Assembly (NCBI RefSeq): GCF_037176765.1
Contig: NC_090023.1
Span: 146,140,866 to 146,204,865, forward strand
Source of the DNA: Anolis sagrei
Taxonomy: Eukaryota; Chordata; Lepidosauria; Squamata; Anolidae
Direction: 5' to 3'
Length of the DNA stretch: 64,000 nucleotides
Shown here piece after piece: positions 11,801-20,854 of the stretch. Position numbers and translations under genes: made by a program. Under the pieces are notes generated by a model that searched no databases, was not told the origin of the DNA, and was given only the letters and a program-made list of their open reading frames with translations. Numbering within the stretch: position 1 is the first letter of the stretch; each line of letters opens with the position of its first letter.

Positions 11801-11929
11801 CCCCCACGCGCCGGTTGCCCCTACTTACGAACCGGCACGAGCGCCGAGCGGGGCCGCCCCCTTCCATGCCCAGCTGCTCCTTGGCACAACCCAAGGCCGC
11901 ACCGCGCGACGAACCGCCGACAGCGCCAT
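5739..11929 (-). CDS. NDUFB8: NDUFB8, complex I accessory subunit (five coding exons)
   Basis: Encodes the B8 (ASHI) accessory subunit of mitochondrial NADH:ubiquinone oxidoreductase, a single-pass inner-membrane protein of the membrane arm with no catalytic role. Coding exons in transcript order are 11929-11833, 9410-9284, 7613-7514, 6724-6569 and 5831-5739. Phases agree throughout and give 190 residues (human about 186). Residues 1-33 are rich in Arg and Ala with few acids, as in a mitochondrial presequence. A matrix-side block follows ([31 protein letters not shown]). A membrane helix lies near residues 136-153 ([20 protein letters not shown]), then [12 protein letters not shown] and a C-terminal HYEI, all family hallmarks recognised from memory of the vertebrate protein. 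The start is the ATG at 11929, inside a CpG-rich promoter. Intron 1 carries a BovB and a CR1 piece, intron 2 a TA-flanked transposon and intron 3 a SINE. Identity is very sure; only the first donor is in some doubt. Confidence 0.96.
6354..6392 (+). repeat. 39-nt direct repeat, copy 2 (NDUFB8 intron 4)
   Basis: Second copy of the block at 5447-5485, with no mismatch, inside intron 4. The flanking bases differ at once on both sides, so the shared unit is short and sharply bounded. Confidence 0.92.
6569..6724 (-). CDS. NDUFB8: NDUFB8 coding exon 4 (membrane helix)
   Basis: 156 nt, 52 whole codons. Acceptor TTTCAATCAG, donor GTGAGT from 6568. Encodes [20 protein letters not shown], then [10 protein letters not shown] and the hydrophobic helix ending before [21 protein letters not shown] and YQPV are hallmarks of this subunit. 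Confidence 0.96.
6973..6998 (+). repeat. 26-nt inverted copy of the NDUFB8 exon 1/intron 1 boundary region
   Basis: Reads on the plus strand exactly as the minus strand does from 11831 down to 11806, starting TTCGTAAGTAGGGGCAACC. The source position is the first bases of NDUFB8 intron 1, within the CpG island. The copy lies in intron 3, joined directly to a SINE. Confidence 0.9.
6993..7178 (+). mobile_element. ACA-type tRNA-derived SINE, diverged
   Basis: Shows GTATAGTG, CTGGAGACCACAGTTCAAAT, GAAACCCATGATATGACCTT and the CTCTTGGTC block, then AAATTTTGCAAGATGTACCATAAGTTAG and TTGAAGCACATGACAACAA in order, a layout known from ACA SINEs of lizards. The first bases overlap the 26-nt NDUFB8-like block. 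Part of the head is deleted. Confidence 0.7.
7514..7613 (-). CDS. NDUFB8: NDUFB8 coding exon 3
   Basis: 100 nt. Acceptor CCCATAG at 7614, donor GTAAGG from 7513. Encodes [20 protein letters not shown] and then [13 protein letters not shown], matching the conserved [12 protein letters not shown] segment of vertebrate NDUFB8. It ends on a complete codon. Confidence 0.95.
8294..8980. mobile_element. Nonautonomous TA-flanked DNA transposon (Tc1/mariner-pogo type)
   Basis: Inverted ends: left CAATGTTTCCACAAAAATAA, right (reverse strand) CCATGTTTCCTCAAAAATAA. Exact TA target duplications lie at 8292-8293 and 8981-8982. The interior is GC-rich and repetitive (CCTCCTCCTCC) with no transposase. Lies in NDUFB8 intron 2. 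Confidence 0.75.
9284..9410 (-). CDS. NDUFB8: NDUFB8 coding exon 2
   Basis: 127 nt. Acceptor TCTATCTCCAG at 9411, donor GTGAGT from 9283. Encodes [18 protein letters not shown], then the RAAAARKYN and YEPYPDEGF blocks typical of this subunit. It enters with two bases of a codon and leaves with two. Confidence 0.95.
9449..9545 (-). mobile_element. CR1 LINE 3' end
   Basis: Reverse strand of a CR1 tail: ATCATAGAGTTGGAAGAGAC, GGCCATCCAGTCCAACCCCC and CATTCAAAGCACCCCT. Short remnant in NDUFB8 intron 1. Confidence 0.85.
9680..9698. repeat. Poly-C tract
   Basis: An almost pure run of C in NDUFB8 intron 1. Its length is likely to be unstable and hard to sequence. Confidence 0.9.
10655..11530 (-). 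mobile_element. BovB (RTE) LINE, rearranged
   Basis: Reverse transcriptase pieces on the minus strand: [58 protein letters not shown], then [18 protein letters not shown]. Fingers and palm are followed, after unrelated filler near 11090-11215, by the thumb/C-terminal region. Part of the palm (YADD) is therefore missing. Not functional. Lies in NDUFB8 intron 1, same strand as the gene. Confidence 0.88.
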
Positions 11930-12030
11930 CGCGCCTACTTCCACCAACAGCGCCGCTCCTTGGCCGGAAGTCCGGAGGGGGGGAGGAGCCTGCGCGTGAC
12001 GCATGCGCAGACGAAGGAGAAGTTATTTCT
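11790..12030 (-). promoter_or_regulatory. NDUFB8 CpG-rich promoter with ETS and NRF1-like sites
   Basis: A locally GC- and CpG-rich block around the NDUFB8 start in otherwise AT-rich DNA. An ETS/GABPA-type CCGGAAGT lies at 11964-11971, and an NRF1-like ACGCATGCGCA palindrome at 11999-12009. These two factors are the standard pair at promoters of nuclear respiratory-chain genes, so the sites suit the gene. No TATA box is seen, which is usual for this class. Where transcription starts cannot be read from sequence alone. Confidence 0.75.
11833..11929 (-). CDS. NDUFB8: NDUFB8 coding exon 1
   Basis: 97 nt, residues 1-32 plus one base; starts [15 protein letters not shown] and ends GARA. Frame joining to exon 2 needs the donor GTTCGT at 11832. 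The stronger-looking GTAAGT begins 4 nt further on, at 11828, and would put exon 2 out of frame. The ATG context is GCGCGATGG. With the GTTCGT donor the product runs [12 protein letters not shown], colinear with GARTASHMTKDM of human. Confidence 0.88.
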
Positions 12031-12235
12031 TACAGCTCATCAAAGAGCATTGATGCCCTGGGCTGGCTAGGCGTAAAACTGGAAGGACCTACTCGTCCCT
12101 TCATAGTACGGTAGAAACAGAAGGACAAAATTACCACATTGCTGTGCACATGAGTTCCCAGTGATATTTTCATCAGATCACTTTTATCTTATTTATTTAT
12201 TTTTGCCATCCTTTTATTCACTACTAGCGTTGCCC

Positions 12236-13179
12236 TGTGGTGAAAATTGCTGGAAGAAACATTAACAACCCTTAGATATGCAGATGACACCACTTTGATG
12301 GCCGAAAGTGAGGAGGAGCTGAGGAGTCTTCTAATCAAGGTGAAAGAAGAAAGCGCAAAAGATGGGTTGCAGCTAAACATCAAAAAAGCCCAAGATTATG
12401 GCAACAATTTATTATTTATTTATTTCGAGCACTTCTATCCCGCCCTTCTCAACCCCCTAGGGGGGACTCGGTGGCTTACAACCGGCACAATTCGATGCCA
12501 ACAATTCATCAGATAAAATACATGACAACAAGAATGATTGACAACTGGGAAATAGAGGGAGAAAACGTGGGGGCTGTGACAAACTGTGTATTTCTAGGTG
12601 CAAAGATTACTGCAGACGCAGACTGCAACCAGGAAACTAGGAGACGCTTACTTCTTGGGAGGAGAGCAATGACCAATCTTGACAAAATAGTGAAGAGTAG
12701 AGACATCACACTAGCAATGAAGATCTGCATAGTTAAAGCAATGGTATTCCCCAGCAACCTATGGATGTGAGAGCTGGACCATAAGGAAGGCTGAGTGAAG
12801 GAAGATAGATGCTTTTGAACTGTGGTGCCAGAAGAAAGTTCTGAGAGTGCCTTGGACAGCGAGAAGATCCAACCAGTCCATCCTCCAGGAAATAAAGCCC
12901 GACTGCTCATTGGAGGGAAGGATACTAGAGGCCAAGATGAAGTACTTTGGACACATCATGAGAAGAAAGGAAAGCTTAGAAAAGACAATGATGCTGGGGA
13001 AAATAGAAGAAAAAAGAAAGAGAGGCCAACCAAGGGCAAGATGGGTGGATAGTATCCTTGAAGTGACTGGATCGACCTTGAAGGAGCTGGGAGTGGTGAC
13101 GACCGACAGGGAGCTCTGGCGTGGACTGGTCCATGAAGTCCCAAAGAGTCGGAAACGACTGAACGACTGAACAACAAAA
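12236..13179 (+). mobile_element. BovB (RTE) LINE, 5'-truncated, with target duplication
   Basis: Starts at the palm (LRYADDTTLMAESEEELRSL) and runs through FGHIMRRKESLEKTMMLGKI to DRELWRGLVHEVPKSRKRLN and its stop. The tail is ACGACTGAACGACTGAACAA, as in BovB. CGTTGCCC at 12228-12235 recurs at 13180-13187 as the target duplication. A reversed L2 tail is inserted at about 12402-12528, and a few frameshifts occur. 5' truncation is the normal outcome of target-primed reverse transcription. Confidence 0.92.
12402..12528 (-). mobile_element. L2 LINE 3' tail nested in BovB
   Basis: Reverse strand of an L2-type end: TTATTTATTTATTTCGAGCA, then TATCCCGCCCTTCTCAACCC and GGACTCGGTGGCTTACA. It interrupts the BovB frame between GGCAACAA and a diverged GACAACAA, which may be its target duplication. 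Confidence 0.75.
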
Positions 13180-13234
13180 CGTTGCCCATGTGTTGCAGGG
13201 ACTGCTGCTTTCATCCCTTCTTTTTCTTCCTTCC

Positions 13235-13600
13235 CCCCCTTCATATCTTTTTAAAAACCTTCTTTAAAAGCCTGACCAAATAAAAAGGTTTTAGCCTGCT
13301 GCCAGAAGGACAGCTGGGAGGGGGTTGTTCTGGCTTTCCTTGGAAGAAGGGAGTTCCAGAATTGTGGGGCAGTCACCGAGAAGGCCCTGCTCTCTCGTTT
13401 CCACCAACCAAGCTTGAGATGGAATGAGACCAAGAGAAGGGTCTCTCTTGAAGATCTCAGGGCCTGGGCAGGTGCATACAAGGGGATGTGGTCAGCCAAA
13501 TAGCCTGGACCTTAACAGACTAGGCCTTTAAAGAACATAGCCAGCACTTTGAATTGTGCCTGGAAACAGACTGGCAGCCAGTGGAGCTGCCCACTCCCTG
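13235..13600 (-). mobile_element. L2 LINE 3' fragment
   Basis: The minus strand codes the L2 C-terminus: LRSSRETLLLVSFHL, then RAFSVTAPQFWNSLLPRKA and KTFLFGQAFKEGF with a stop. It compares well with the intact copy near 47200-47440. Truncated at both ends. Confidence 0.82.
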
Positions 13601-13633
13601 TAATGATAATGATGATGATGATGATAATTATTA

Positions 13634-14145
13634 TTCATTGGAACTTGTGCCACAAATACCATCTGCGTGCGACAAAGAACTGGTGGGATTACAAGCCGGA
13701 AAATGTTACAGAGAATGAACACACCAATCTCTTCTGGGACTTCCGGATTCAGACAGAGTTTTGGAGCATAATACTCCTGACCTCACACTCGTGTTAAAAA
13801 ACAAAGTATGGATCGTCGATGTCGCAATCCCAGGTGACAGCAGGATTGAAGAGAAACAACTGGAAAAGCTGACACAATATGTGGATTTAAAGATCGAACT
13901 GCAAAGACTCTGGCACAAGCCAGTCAAGGTGGTCCCAGTGGTGATCGGCACACTGGGTGCAGTGCCTAAAGACCTTGGCCTGCACTTAAACACAATCAAC
14001 ACTGACAAAATTAACATCTGCCAGCTGCAAAAGGCCACCTTACTGGGATCTGCATGCATTATTCACCGATACATCACACAATCCTAAACACTTGGGAAGG
14101 GTCCGAACTGTGATCCAATTCAACAGCCAGCAGAGTGTCTGCTGT
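13634..14145 (+). mobile_element. R4-clade LINE, 3' end with endonuclease domain
   Basis: Codes NWWDYKPENVTENE, then after one frameshift near 13755 LVLKNKVWIVDVAIPGDSRI, EKLTQYVDLKIELQRLW and VVPVVIGTLGAVPKDLGLHL, ending LQKATLLGSACIIHRYITQS and a stop at 14084-14086. The IVDVAIP aspartate and this C-terminal layout are those of the restriction-like endonuclease of R4/Dong elements. 5'-truncated. R4 is one of the LINE clades reported from Anolis. Confidence 0.82.
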
Positions 14146-14147
14146 GG

Positions 14148-14474
14148 ACTTATTTATTTATTTACTTTACTTGTATACCGCAGTTTCTCAGCCCAACAGG
14201 CGACTCAACGCAGTTTACAACAAGGATAAAAATCAATCAGCGATATACAATTTAAAACCATAAGAGCATAGTATACAATATTGACACAACAATAAACAAC
14301 ACAATACATCTCATAACTAGAGTCGTGATCCAATTCGTCGTCCATATTTCCATTCCTGTAATCATCACATTCATTGCACTGTTTATCCGAATGCCCGTTC
14401 AAACATCCAAGTTTTTAATCTTCTTCGAAACACCATTAGCGAGGAGGCTGATCTAACCTCATTGTTGTGTTTCA

Positions 14475-14519
<45 letters not shown>

Positions 14520-15300
14520 TTTATTTATATCCTGCCACCATCTCCCAAAAGAGACCTGGGGTAGCTTACAGAACAGCACATAATAGTGCCATTAAGAACA
14601 CATAAAATACATCAATATTTGTGACAGTAACAATACCAAATTAACATAAAACAACACAAAAATTGGAAAAAAATCCAACTCAGTTTTAAATAAAATACTC
14701 AATAAAATGCAGCAATAGCTACTAATTAACATTGGCAGTGTAATCATGTTGAACCTCCCAGCCACAAAACAATTTATAAGTGCCAGAGTCAATATCAATG
14801 TGTTTGGTCATCTATTTTAGCTGGTTTCTTAGCCATTATCAAAGGCCTGCTTGAGAAGCCATGTTTTCAGTTCCCCCTGGAAACATTGAAGTGTGTGGGC
14901 TTGCCTAATTTCCCTGAGGAGGGCATTCCAAAGCTGGGGGCCACCACCAAGAAGGCTCTCATCCTTACCAGCCGTGCTTGAGACAGAAGTGGGATTGAGA
15001 GGAAGACTTCCCCGGCAGATATTTGAGCAGGTTCATAGTCAGGATGTAGCCAGCTTCAGTGAGCAACCTGGCTGCAGCTCTTTGGGCCAGCTGAAGTTTC
15101 CGAGCATCTTCAGAGGCGGCCCCACGTAGAGCGCATTACAGTACTCCAGACGGGATGTAACTAAGGCAAGTACCACCATGGCCAGGTCTGGCTTCTCCAG
15201 GAACAGGCGCAGTTAGTGCACAAGTTTTAATTGCACAAAGGCCCTCCGGGCCAATGCAGATATCTGGGTCTCCACGTTCAGCGATGAGTCCAGGAGGACT
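14148..15300 (-). mobile_element. Two L2 LINE 3' ends in tandem around an AAT microsatellite
   Basis: 14148-14476 and 14518-15300 are both reversed L2 ends (ATTTACTTTACTTGTATACC; CTTTATTTATATCCTGCCAC). (AAT)n at 14477-14517 lies between them. The second copy reaches back into coding sequence: SRLEYCNALYVGPPLK on the minus strand. Both are broken. Confidence 0.82.
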
Positions 15301-15390
15301 CATCATCCTGCTCCCTGGATTCGAACCACTGACCTTTCGATGAGCAAGTTCAGAAGCTCAGCAGTTTAACCCACTGCACCACTGGGCATG
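15301..15390 (-). mobile_element. Sauria-type SINE head
   Basis: Reversed tRNA-related head: GGATTCGAACCACTGACCTT, then AAGCTCAGCAGTTTAACCCA and TGCACCACTGGGC. Body and tail absent; abuts the L2 at its left. Confidence 0.75.
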
Positions 15391-15814
15391 CAACAGTTTG
15401 AAGTTTTTTGGACTGTCTGGTCCAGCTTAGTAAATGTACAGAAATCTGTACAAATATGCTTTAAAAATGAAGCTGGGTCCTCAATAGGCTCTTGACAGGC
15501 TTCATGCACCTTATTCATATTACATTGTTTGGGCACCCATTTTTAGTCCTTCGAGTAGCTACTCATCATAATCCATGAGCAGCCTTTGTCTTAAATTAAT
15601 ACTCCGGATCAGGGACATAAATACCAGTTTCCCAGTTTGTCCTCCCAATTTGCCCTATCACAGTTTTCTCTAATTTCTTCAACCAATTTCAGCAGCTGGA
15701 AAAATTGATTATGATTGTGAAAACAGGAGAAATCGTTCTAAATGTGTATGTAAATCAGATTGTGAAATTGTGTTTACCAATTTATGCTCAGAAGCAGGTG
15801 GCTACTTCCGGCCA

Positions 15815-16072
15815 AATTTTTATTGTTCAACCAGCAGAAAGAGATTCCATCTGAACATGAGGAGAAACTTCCTGACAGTGAGAGCCGTTCAGCAGTGGAA
15901 CTCTCTGCTCTGGAGTGTGGTGGAGGCTCCTTCTTTGGAAGCTTTTAAACAGAGGCTGGATGGCCATCTGTCAGGGGTGCTTTGAATGCAATATTCCTGC
16001 TTCTTGACAGGGGGTTGGACAGGATGGCCCATGAGGTCTCTTCCAACTCTATGATTCTATGATTCTATTGGT
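15815..16072 (+). mobile_element. CR1 LINE 3' end
   Basis: Codes RFHLNMRRNFLTVRAVQQWN and SLEAFKQRLDGHLSGVL with a stop at 15983-15985. The typical tail follows (GGTTGGACAGGATGGCCCAT) with the octamer repeat ATTCTATGATTCTAT. The frame is open over this short stretch, so this copy is fairly young. Confidence 0.9.
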
Positions 16073-16079
16073 GTTATAG

Positions 16080-17010
16080 TATAATATCATAGAAAATTTG
16101 AGGTTTATAATGGTTGGATGCAATTTATTTTGGGTTTGATACTATCAGAACTATATTAAATAATAATACGGTAACACAAAACCCACAGTTTTAAATAAAG
16201 CATGTTGAATATTTGCTATTTTTGTGGCCAGGAACAGATGCTGGTTTGAGTTATCTCTCTGTGCCTCCCCCTCCACCCCTATTGTCATGGCAGCAGCCCC
16301 ATCCACCTTTTGCTAAAATAAATTTGATTTAATCAGCTAGTGTAATAATAATATTGACTTAAAAGCCTGAAAAGAGCCATTGATGTTATCTTTCACTCCA
16401 AGTGGCATATTCTAGCAGCATTAATGAGAATTTACAGGGTAGCATTTTATTGGACTGAAGGATCAATTCCAAATAAGATCCATTTTGCATCTCACCTCAT
16501 TATGCAAATGGCTTTTTTGGAATGGTATCAATATTATTAAAGTTAATATCCAAATCTAATTATCCTGTCCTGGTAGAGGCTGGGGAAAAATAAACAGCTA
16601 AAGCAATAGGCTTATTTTCATATTTATTTCTTTTTCTTAGCACAGTTGATATATTTCTTGGATAAAATCAATATTAACATTAATGAATTCTACATTTTAT
16701 TTATCATCTAAACACGGAAATAGTGATTCTCATTTTTTTGGCCTGTTATTCACATTAGGCGTAATGGGAAATATCTCTGTGACGATCTCTGTTATAAACT
16801 CAGCTTCACTCTCTATTATTTATCATTATAACCATTTGCTATAATATCAACATTAGTTATAAGCACACCAGTAAGACTACATAGAATAGTTGGGGATATA
16901 ACAGCCAACCACACACCTCAGACAGTCCAAGACAATCAACTTGTTTTCTTTGTAATAATAACCTTAAATAACAATACCAAAATACGTGTAGCATTAGAGA
17001 TTGGTCAGAG
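16080..17010. other. AT-rich repeat-free block, candidate conserved noncoding element
   Basis: About 0.9 kb with no recognised repeat and no coding potential, in a repeat-dense interval. It contains many TAAT/ATTA cores and an octamer ATGCAAAT at 16504-16511. Composition and complexity resemble tetrapod conserved enhancers, but conservation cannot be judged here. Confidence 0.4.
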
Positions 17011-17017
17011 ATTGGCA

Positions 17018-17155
17018 CAGCCATATAACCCAGAATATCAAGGCAGAAAATCCCACAATATCTGCTTTGAACTGGGATATTTGAGTCCAGACTGCCATAT
17101 ATTCCAGTTCAAAGCAGATAATGTGGGATTTTATTCTGCTGTGTGGAAGCGGACA
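17018..17155. mobile_element. Palindromic MITE (CTTCCACACAGC family)
   Basis: Left CACAGCCATATAACCCAGAA and right TTATTCTGCTGTGTGGAAG, with the inner pair TCTGCTTTGAACTGG and CCAGTTCAAAGCAGA. Confidence 0.8.
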
Positions 17156-17584
17156 GAGAAAGATTATGGTCTAATAATCATACCAAGCACCCCCAGAATC
17201 TGCCCCTGCCTCTGAAAACAACGTAGCATTAAAAGTTTGTGTGATTATTTTAATATAGAATCTGCTGGAGAGCCCCATTATATTACAATTAGGTACTTGA
17301 AAGTCAGTGTAAATTATGAGAAAGTTTAAAAAGCACCTAGCTACTTTTAAAAGAACTTGGCTCCTTTAAAAAAGTTAAAGTCTTCAAAATCATGAAAATG
17401 AATAAATTACAATCCAGAATATTGAAGGAGTATACTGGTGCTATCTCTACAATCTTTGACCATTCCTGAAAAACATGTGAAGTGATAGCAGATTTGAAAT
17501 GGAGAAATGTTGCCCCATATAAAACAAGTATTAAAAGGAAGATCAAGGCAACTGCAAACCAACACCTACTGAACAAAAATCTAG

Positions 17585-17692
17585 AACACAGAACACCTCA
17601 CAACCTCTGAGGATGCTTGCCATAGATGCAGGGGAAATGTCAGGAGAGAATGCCTCTAGAACATAGCTCGAAAAAGCCTACAACCTAGAGCA
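17585..17692. mobile_element. Half of palindromic repeat family II
   Basis: Carries CACAACCTCTGAGGATGC, GCCATAGATGCAGGGGAAAT and AGAGAATGCCTCTAGAACAT, shared with 23042, 28915 and 31926. No coding capacity. Confidence 0.7.
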
Positions 17693-19049
17693 CATTATTA
17701 ACCTGCCAGAATATGAGCATGTGCAAAGTAATGCATTGATTATGGGATTCAGCATGGGTTTGTCAGGAATAAAGTATGCCAAATCAACCCTATTTCTGAG
17801 TTACCGTCAGAAATCACATAGGAATATTGTGAACATAGGCAGTCTCCTTACACAATACATCATTCTGCTAATGTTAGCTCCCTCTCGTGGCTATTTATTC
17901 ACTCATTTTTCTCTATAGTAGCCTGTTTTAAGCTTTGATTAATGGAATCTGGCACCTTTGCCACCTGAATCCCTTGTTTGGCTTGTCCCTGAATGATCAC
18001 ATCCAGATGGATTTGCTACAAGATGTTTGAAGAAGAATTATGTGGGGTTTTACAAGAGAAGTTCAATTTTGGAGGGCAAGAGGATCCCAGAAACTTGGGA
18101 AAGCGCTACAGTATTCCTAATTCTGTTATCGAGCAACTTAGTCTACAAGACTGAACTTTGCATTTCTAGAAGAACCGTGGTGTTTAGCACCACCTAGAAA
18201 TTTTCATTACCTGTGACCCAAGGTGTTCCAACCAGAATTCACCACCTAGGACTTTTGACTGTGCTCCCTGGCTGGTTTTTTATTTTTCCTACTTACCTAG
18301 GATTATTCCCCCACGTCAGTGGTTTCTCTTCAGTCTTAGTTTTATTGCTTCTTTGTGCCAGAGCCCAGGGATCAATCCAACTGTGAGAGACCAGCCAGTT
18401 GGGCAGCAAAGAAGCCCTGTGAGTACTCAGGGCCAAGTCTGTCGGGGACGGGTCGGTCCCAGTTCTCTAGAAGCAGGCAGCAGTGGTTATGGGGCGGCCA
18501 ACAGATTCCATCTGGATTGCCAAATGTTATTGAGCAATTTAGAGCAGTTCATGGATAGTGAGATCTAGAATGCAGAAACTGAGTCCATGCCTGGCAAGAC
18601 TTAAAGCTAAAGCACAAAGTTCCCAATCAAAGAAGTCTCACCAGATGAAGCAGAAGGCACCGAAGAATGTAAGCTGCTCAAAGAAACAGTGAGTCAAGAA
18701 GGATACAGAGAAGTAATCATAGGTTAAATTGATTTTATTGGGGATACAGAGAAGTAATCATAGGTTAAAATGATTTTATTGGGGATAGTTTCATAATCTG
18801 TGGGAGAAAAGGGGTTCAAACCAATGTATCTCCTGGTGCTGGCTTTGCTGTAAGTCCTCTCCTAGTCTTCCATCAGTTCATAATTTTCCACAGGGAGGGG
18901 GAGTCATAGCTCAACATCAATTCCAAAGGAAGATCATGAAGAAACGGATATGAATCTATATTGGCTAATTTCGTTATTGAACAATGACTGCTAGATTTTT
19001 GCTCTGATATTAGTAGATACCACAATAAAGGTACTGTTTGGACAGGCCC
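17693..19049. other. Intergenic DNA with one short tandem duplication
   Basis: No gene recognised. At 18700-18786 a 43-bp unit (GGATACAGAGAAGTAATCAT...) stands twice in a row with one or two differences. The rest is unassigned. Confidence 0.5.
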
Positions 19050-19310
19050 TAGGATTTGGAGCAATGGGTTCAAATTATAGGAAATGAGATTCTAACTGAA
19101 CATCAGAAAGAACTTCCTGACCGTAAGACATGTTCAGTAGTGGAACTCTGCCTTGGAGTCTGGTGGAAGCTTGTTTCATGGGAACTTTTAAATAGATGCT
19201 GGGTGGCTATCTGTGGAGGATACTTTGTGCTTTTCCTGCATGGCAGGGCATTGGACTGGATGGCCCATGCGGTCTCTTCCACCTCTATGGGTCTATGATT
19301 CTACGCAGGA
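19050..19310 (+). mobile_element. CR1 LINE 3' end
   Basis: Follows the CR1 C-terminal pattern (CAGAAAGAACTTCCTGACCG, GTTCAGTAGTGGAACTCTGC) and tail (GGATGGCCCATGCGGTCTCT, GGGTCTATGATTCTA). Diverged. Confidence 0.82.
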
Positions 19311-19383
19311 GGGCTAATGTTCTTATCTACAAGAAAGGAAAAAAAGAGGACCCAAAAAATTACTGCTCAGAATCATCCTGAAT

Positions 19384-19642
19384 TTTTTTTGTATCAGGAG
19401 CGACTTGAGAAACTGCAAGTCGCTTCTGGTGTGAGAGAATTGGCCATCTGCGAGAACTTGCCCAGGGGATGCCTGGATGTTTTGATGTTTTTACCATCAT
19501 TGTGGGATTTCATGTCCCCGCATAAGTATCTGGAGCTGACAGAGGGAGCTCATCCACGCTCTCCTTGGATTCGAACCTATGACCTGTCGGTCTTCATCCT
19601 GCCGGCACAAAGGTTTAACCCATTGCGCCACCAGGGGCTTCT
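19384..19642 (-). mobile_element. Anolis-type SINE2, near full length
   Basis: Reversed: tail TATCAGGAGCGACTTGAGAA, body CTCCAGATACTTATGCGGGG on the sense strand, and head TTTAACCCATTGCGCCACCA. The T-rich start at 19384 is the copied A-rich tail. Confidence 0.85.
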
Positions 19643-19814
19643 GACATAGATATCAGGAAAGATTCTAGAGCAGATCATAAAAGAGACAATCTAATCACGT
19701 AGAAAGGAGTGCTGTGCTTTGCAAAAAGTAAACATGGTTTTCTCAAAAACAAGTCACACCAGACAAACCTTACCCCCTCTCTGATAGTTATAAGCTTTGA
19801 TGATGAGAAGGCTC

Positions 19815-19990
19815 TTTTTCTGCTGCTCCAGAGAGTAGGACTCAGAGCAATGGGTTGAAATTGCAGGAACAGAGATCCTACTGAAACAGTAAGAAGAATT
19901 TCCTGATGGTAAGCGTGGGATGTGCTGCTGGCTGGGAGGCTGGTGGATGACTTGGAGACTTTTCCATGAACAGGTGGTCATACTTCCTAG
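19815..19990 (+). mobile_element. Degraded CR1-like fragment
   Basis: GACTCAGAGCAATGGGTTG, ACAGTAAGAAGAATTTCCTG and GGAGGCTGGTGGATGACTTG fit the CR1 C-terminal pattern with many changes. Confidence 0.5.
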
Positions 19991-20231
19991 GACTTTATCC
20001 CATGAGACACCCTTCCCCCTGTTTCTAAACAGTTTAAATCCAATTATGTAATGAAAAGCGACAGAGCCCATCCCACAATACAGGAGGATTTCCTGTCTGC
20101 TTCTGTCATAATTTGTTATATAATTGTTCCAAACTGTCAAAAAAAGAAAAAAAGAGGGGGAGAAGACGATCAGAAATAGTCTCAGGAGCCTAGGGGCCCT
20201 TCCACACAGCCATGTTACCCAGAATAAAATA

Positions 20232-20798
20232 CTAGCTGTCCCTTGCCACGCGTTGCTGTGGCCCACATGGGGGTTCTGTGTGGGAGGTTTGGCCCAATTC
20301 TATTGTTGGTGGGATTCAGAATGCTCTGTGATTGTAGGTGAACTATAAATCCCAGCAAATACAACTCCCAAATGTCAATGTCTATTTTTCCCAAACTCCA
20401 TCAGTGTTCACATTTAGGCATATTGAGTATTCGTGTAGAGTCTGGTCCAGATCCATCATTGTTTGAGTGCACAGTGATCTCTGGATGTAGGTGAACTACA
20501 ACTCCAAATCCAAAGGACACTGCTCACCAAACCCTTCCAGTATTTCTATTGGTCATGGGAGAACTGTGTGTCAAGTTTGGTTCAATTCCTTCGTTGGTGG
20601 GGTTCAGAATGCTCTTTGATTGTAGGTGAACTATAAATCCCAGCAACAACTCCCAAATGACAAAATCATTTTTTTGAGTGAAGGACATACATTGGGTTGT
20701 TAGGTGTCTTGTGTCCAAATTTGTTGTCAATTCGTCCAGTGGTTTTTGAGTTCTGTTAATCCCACAAACGAACATTACATTTTTATTTATATAGAAGA
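20232..20798 (-). mobile_element. Nonautonomous Helitron
   Basis: Read on the minus strand it starts TCTTCTATATAAATAAAAAT at 20798. It ends with the hairpin GCCACAGCAACGCGTGGC, then AGGGACAG and CTAG at 20232. The host bases are A before TC and T after CTAG, the Helitron target rule. The interior repeats the AACTACAACTCC / TAGGTGAACTATAAATCCC blocks. No Rep/helicase. Confidence 0.82.
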
Positions 20799-20854
20799 TT
20801 CCCATCCCAACCCAAGTAACGAAGGTGGAGGCATTACTTTTCATTCAACCCTCG
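20799..20854 (+). mobile_element. Mariner 3' terminal remnant
   Basis: Matches the 3' end of the mariner at 60299-61509: TTCCCATCCCAACCCAAGTA, then GAAGGTGGAGGCATTACTTT and CATTCAACCCT. Only AAATA of the mariner remains on the other side of the Helitron (20227-20231). Confidence 0.82.

Noticed and set aside
11701-12114. 137-codon plus-strand frame in the NDUFB8 promoter
   Set aside because: It is the antisense of NDUFB8 exon 1 and its CpG island, with no family match.
12759-13244. 161-codon open frame on the minus strand
   Set aside because: It is the reverse shadow of the BovB coding region on the plus strand.
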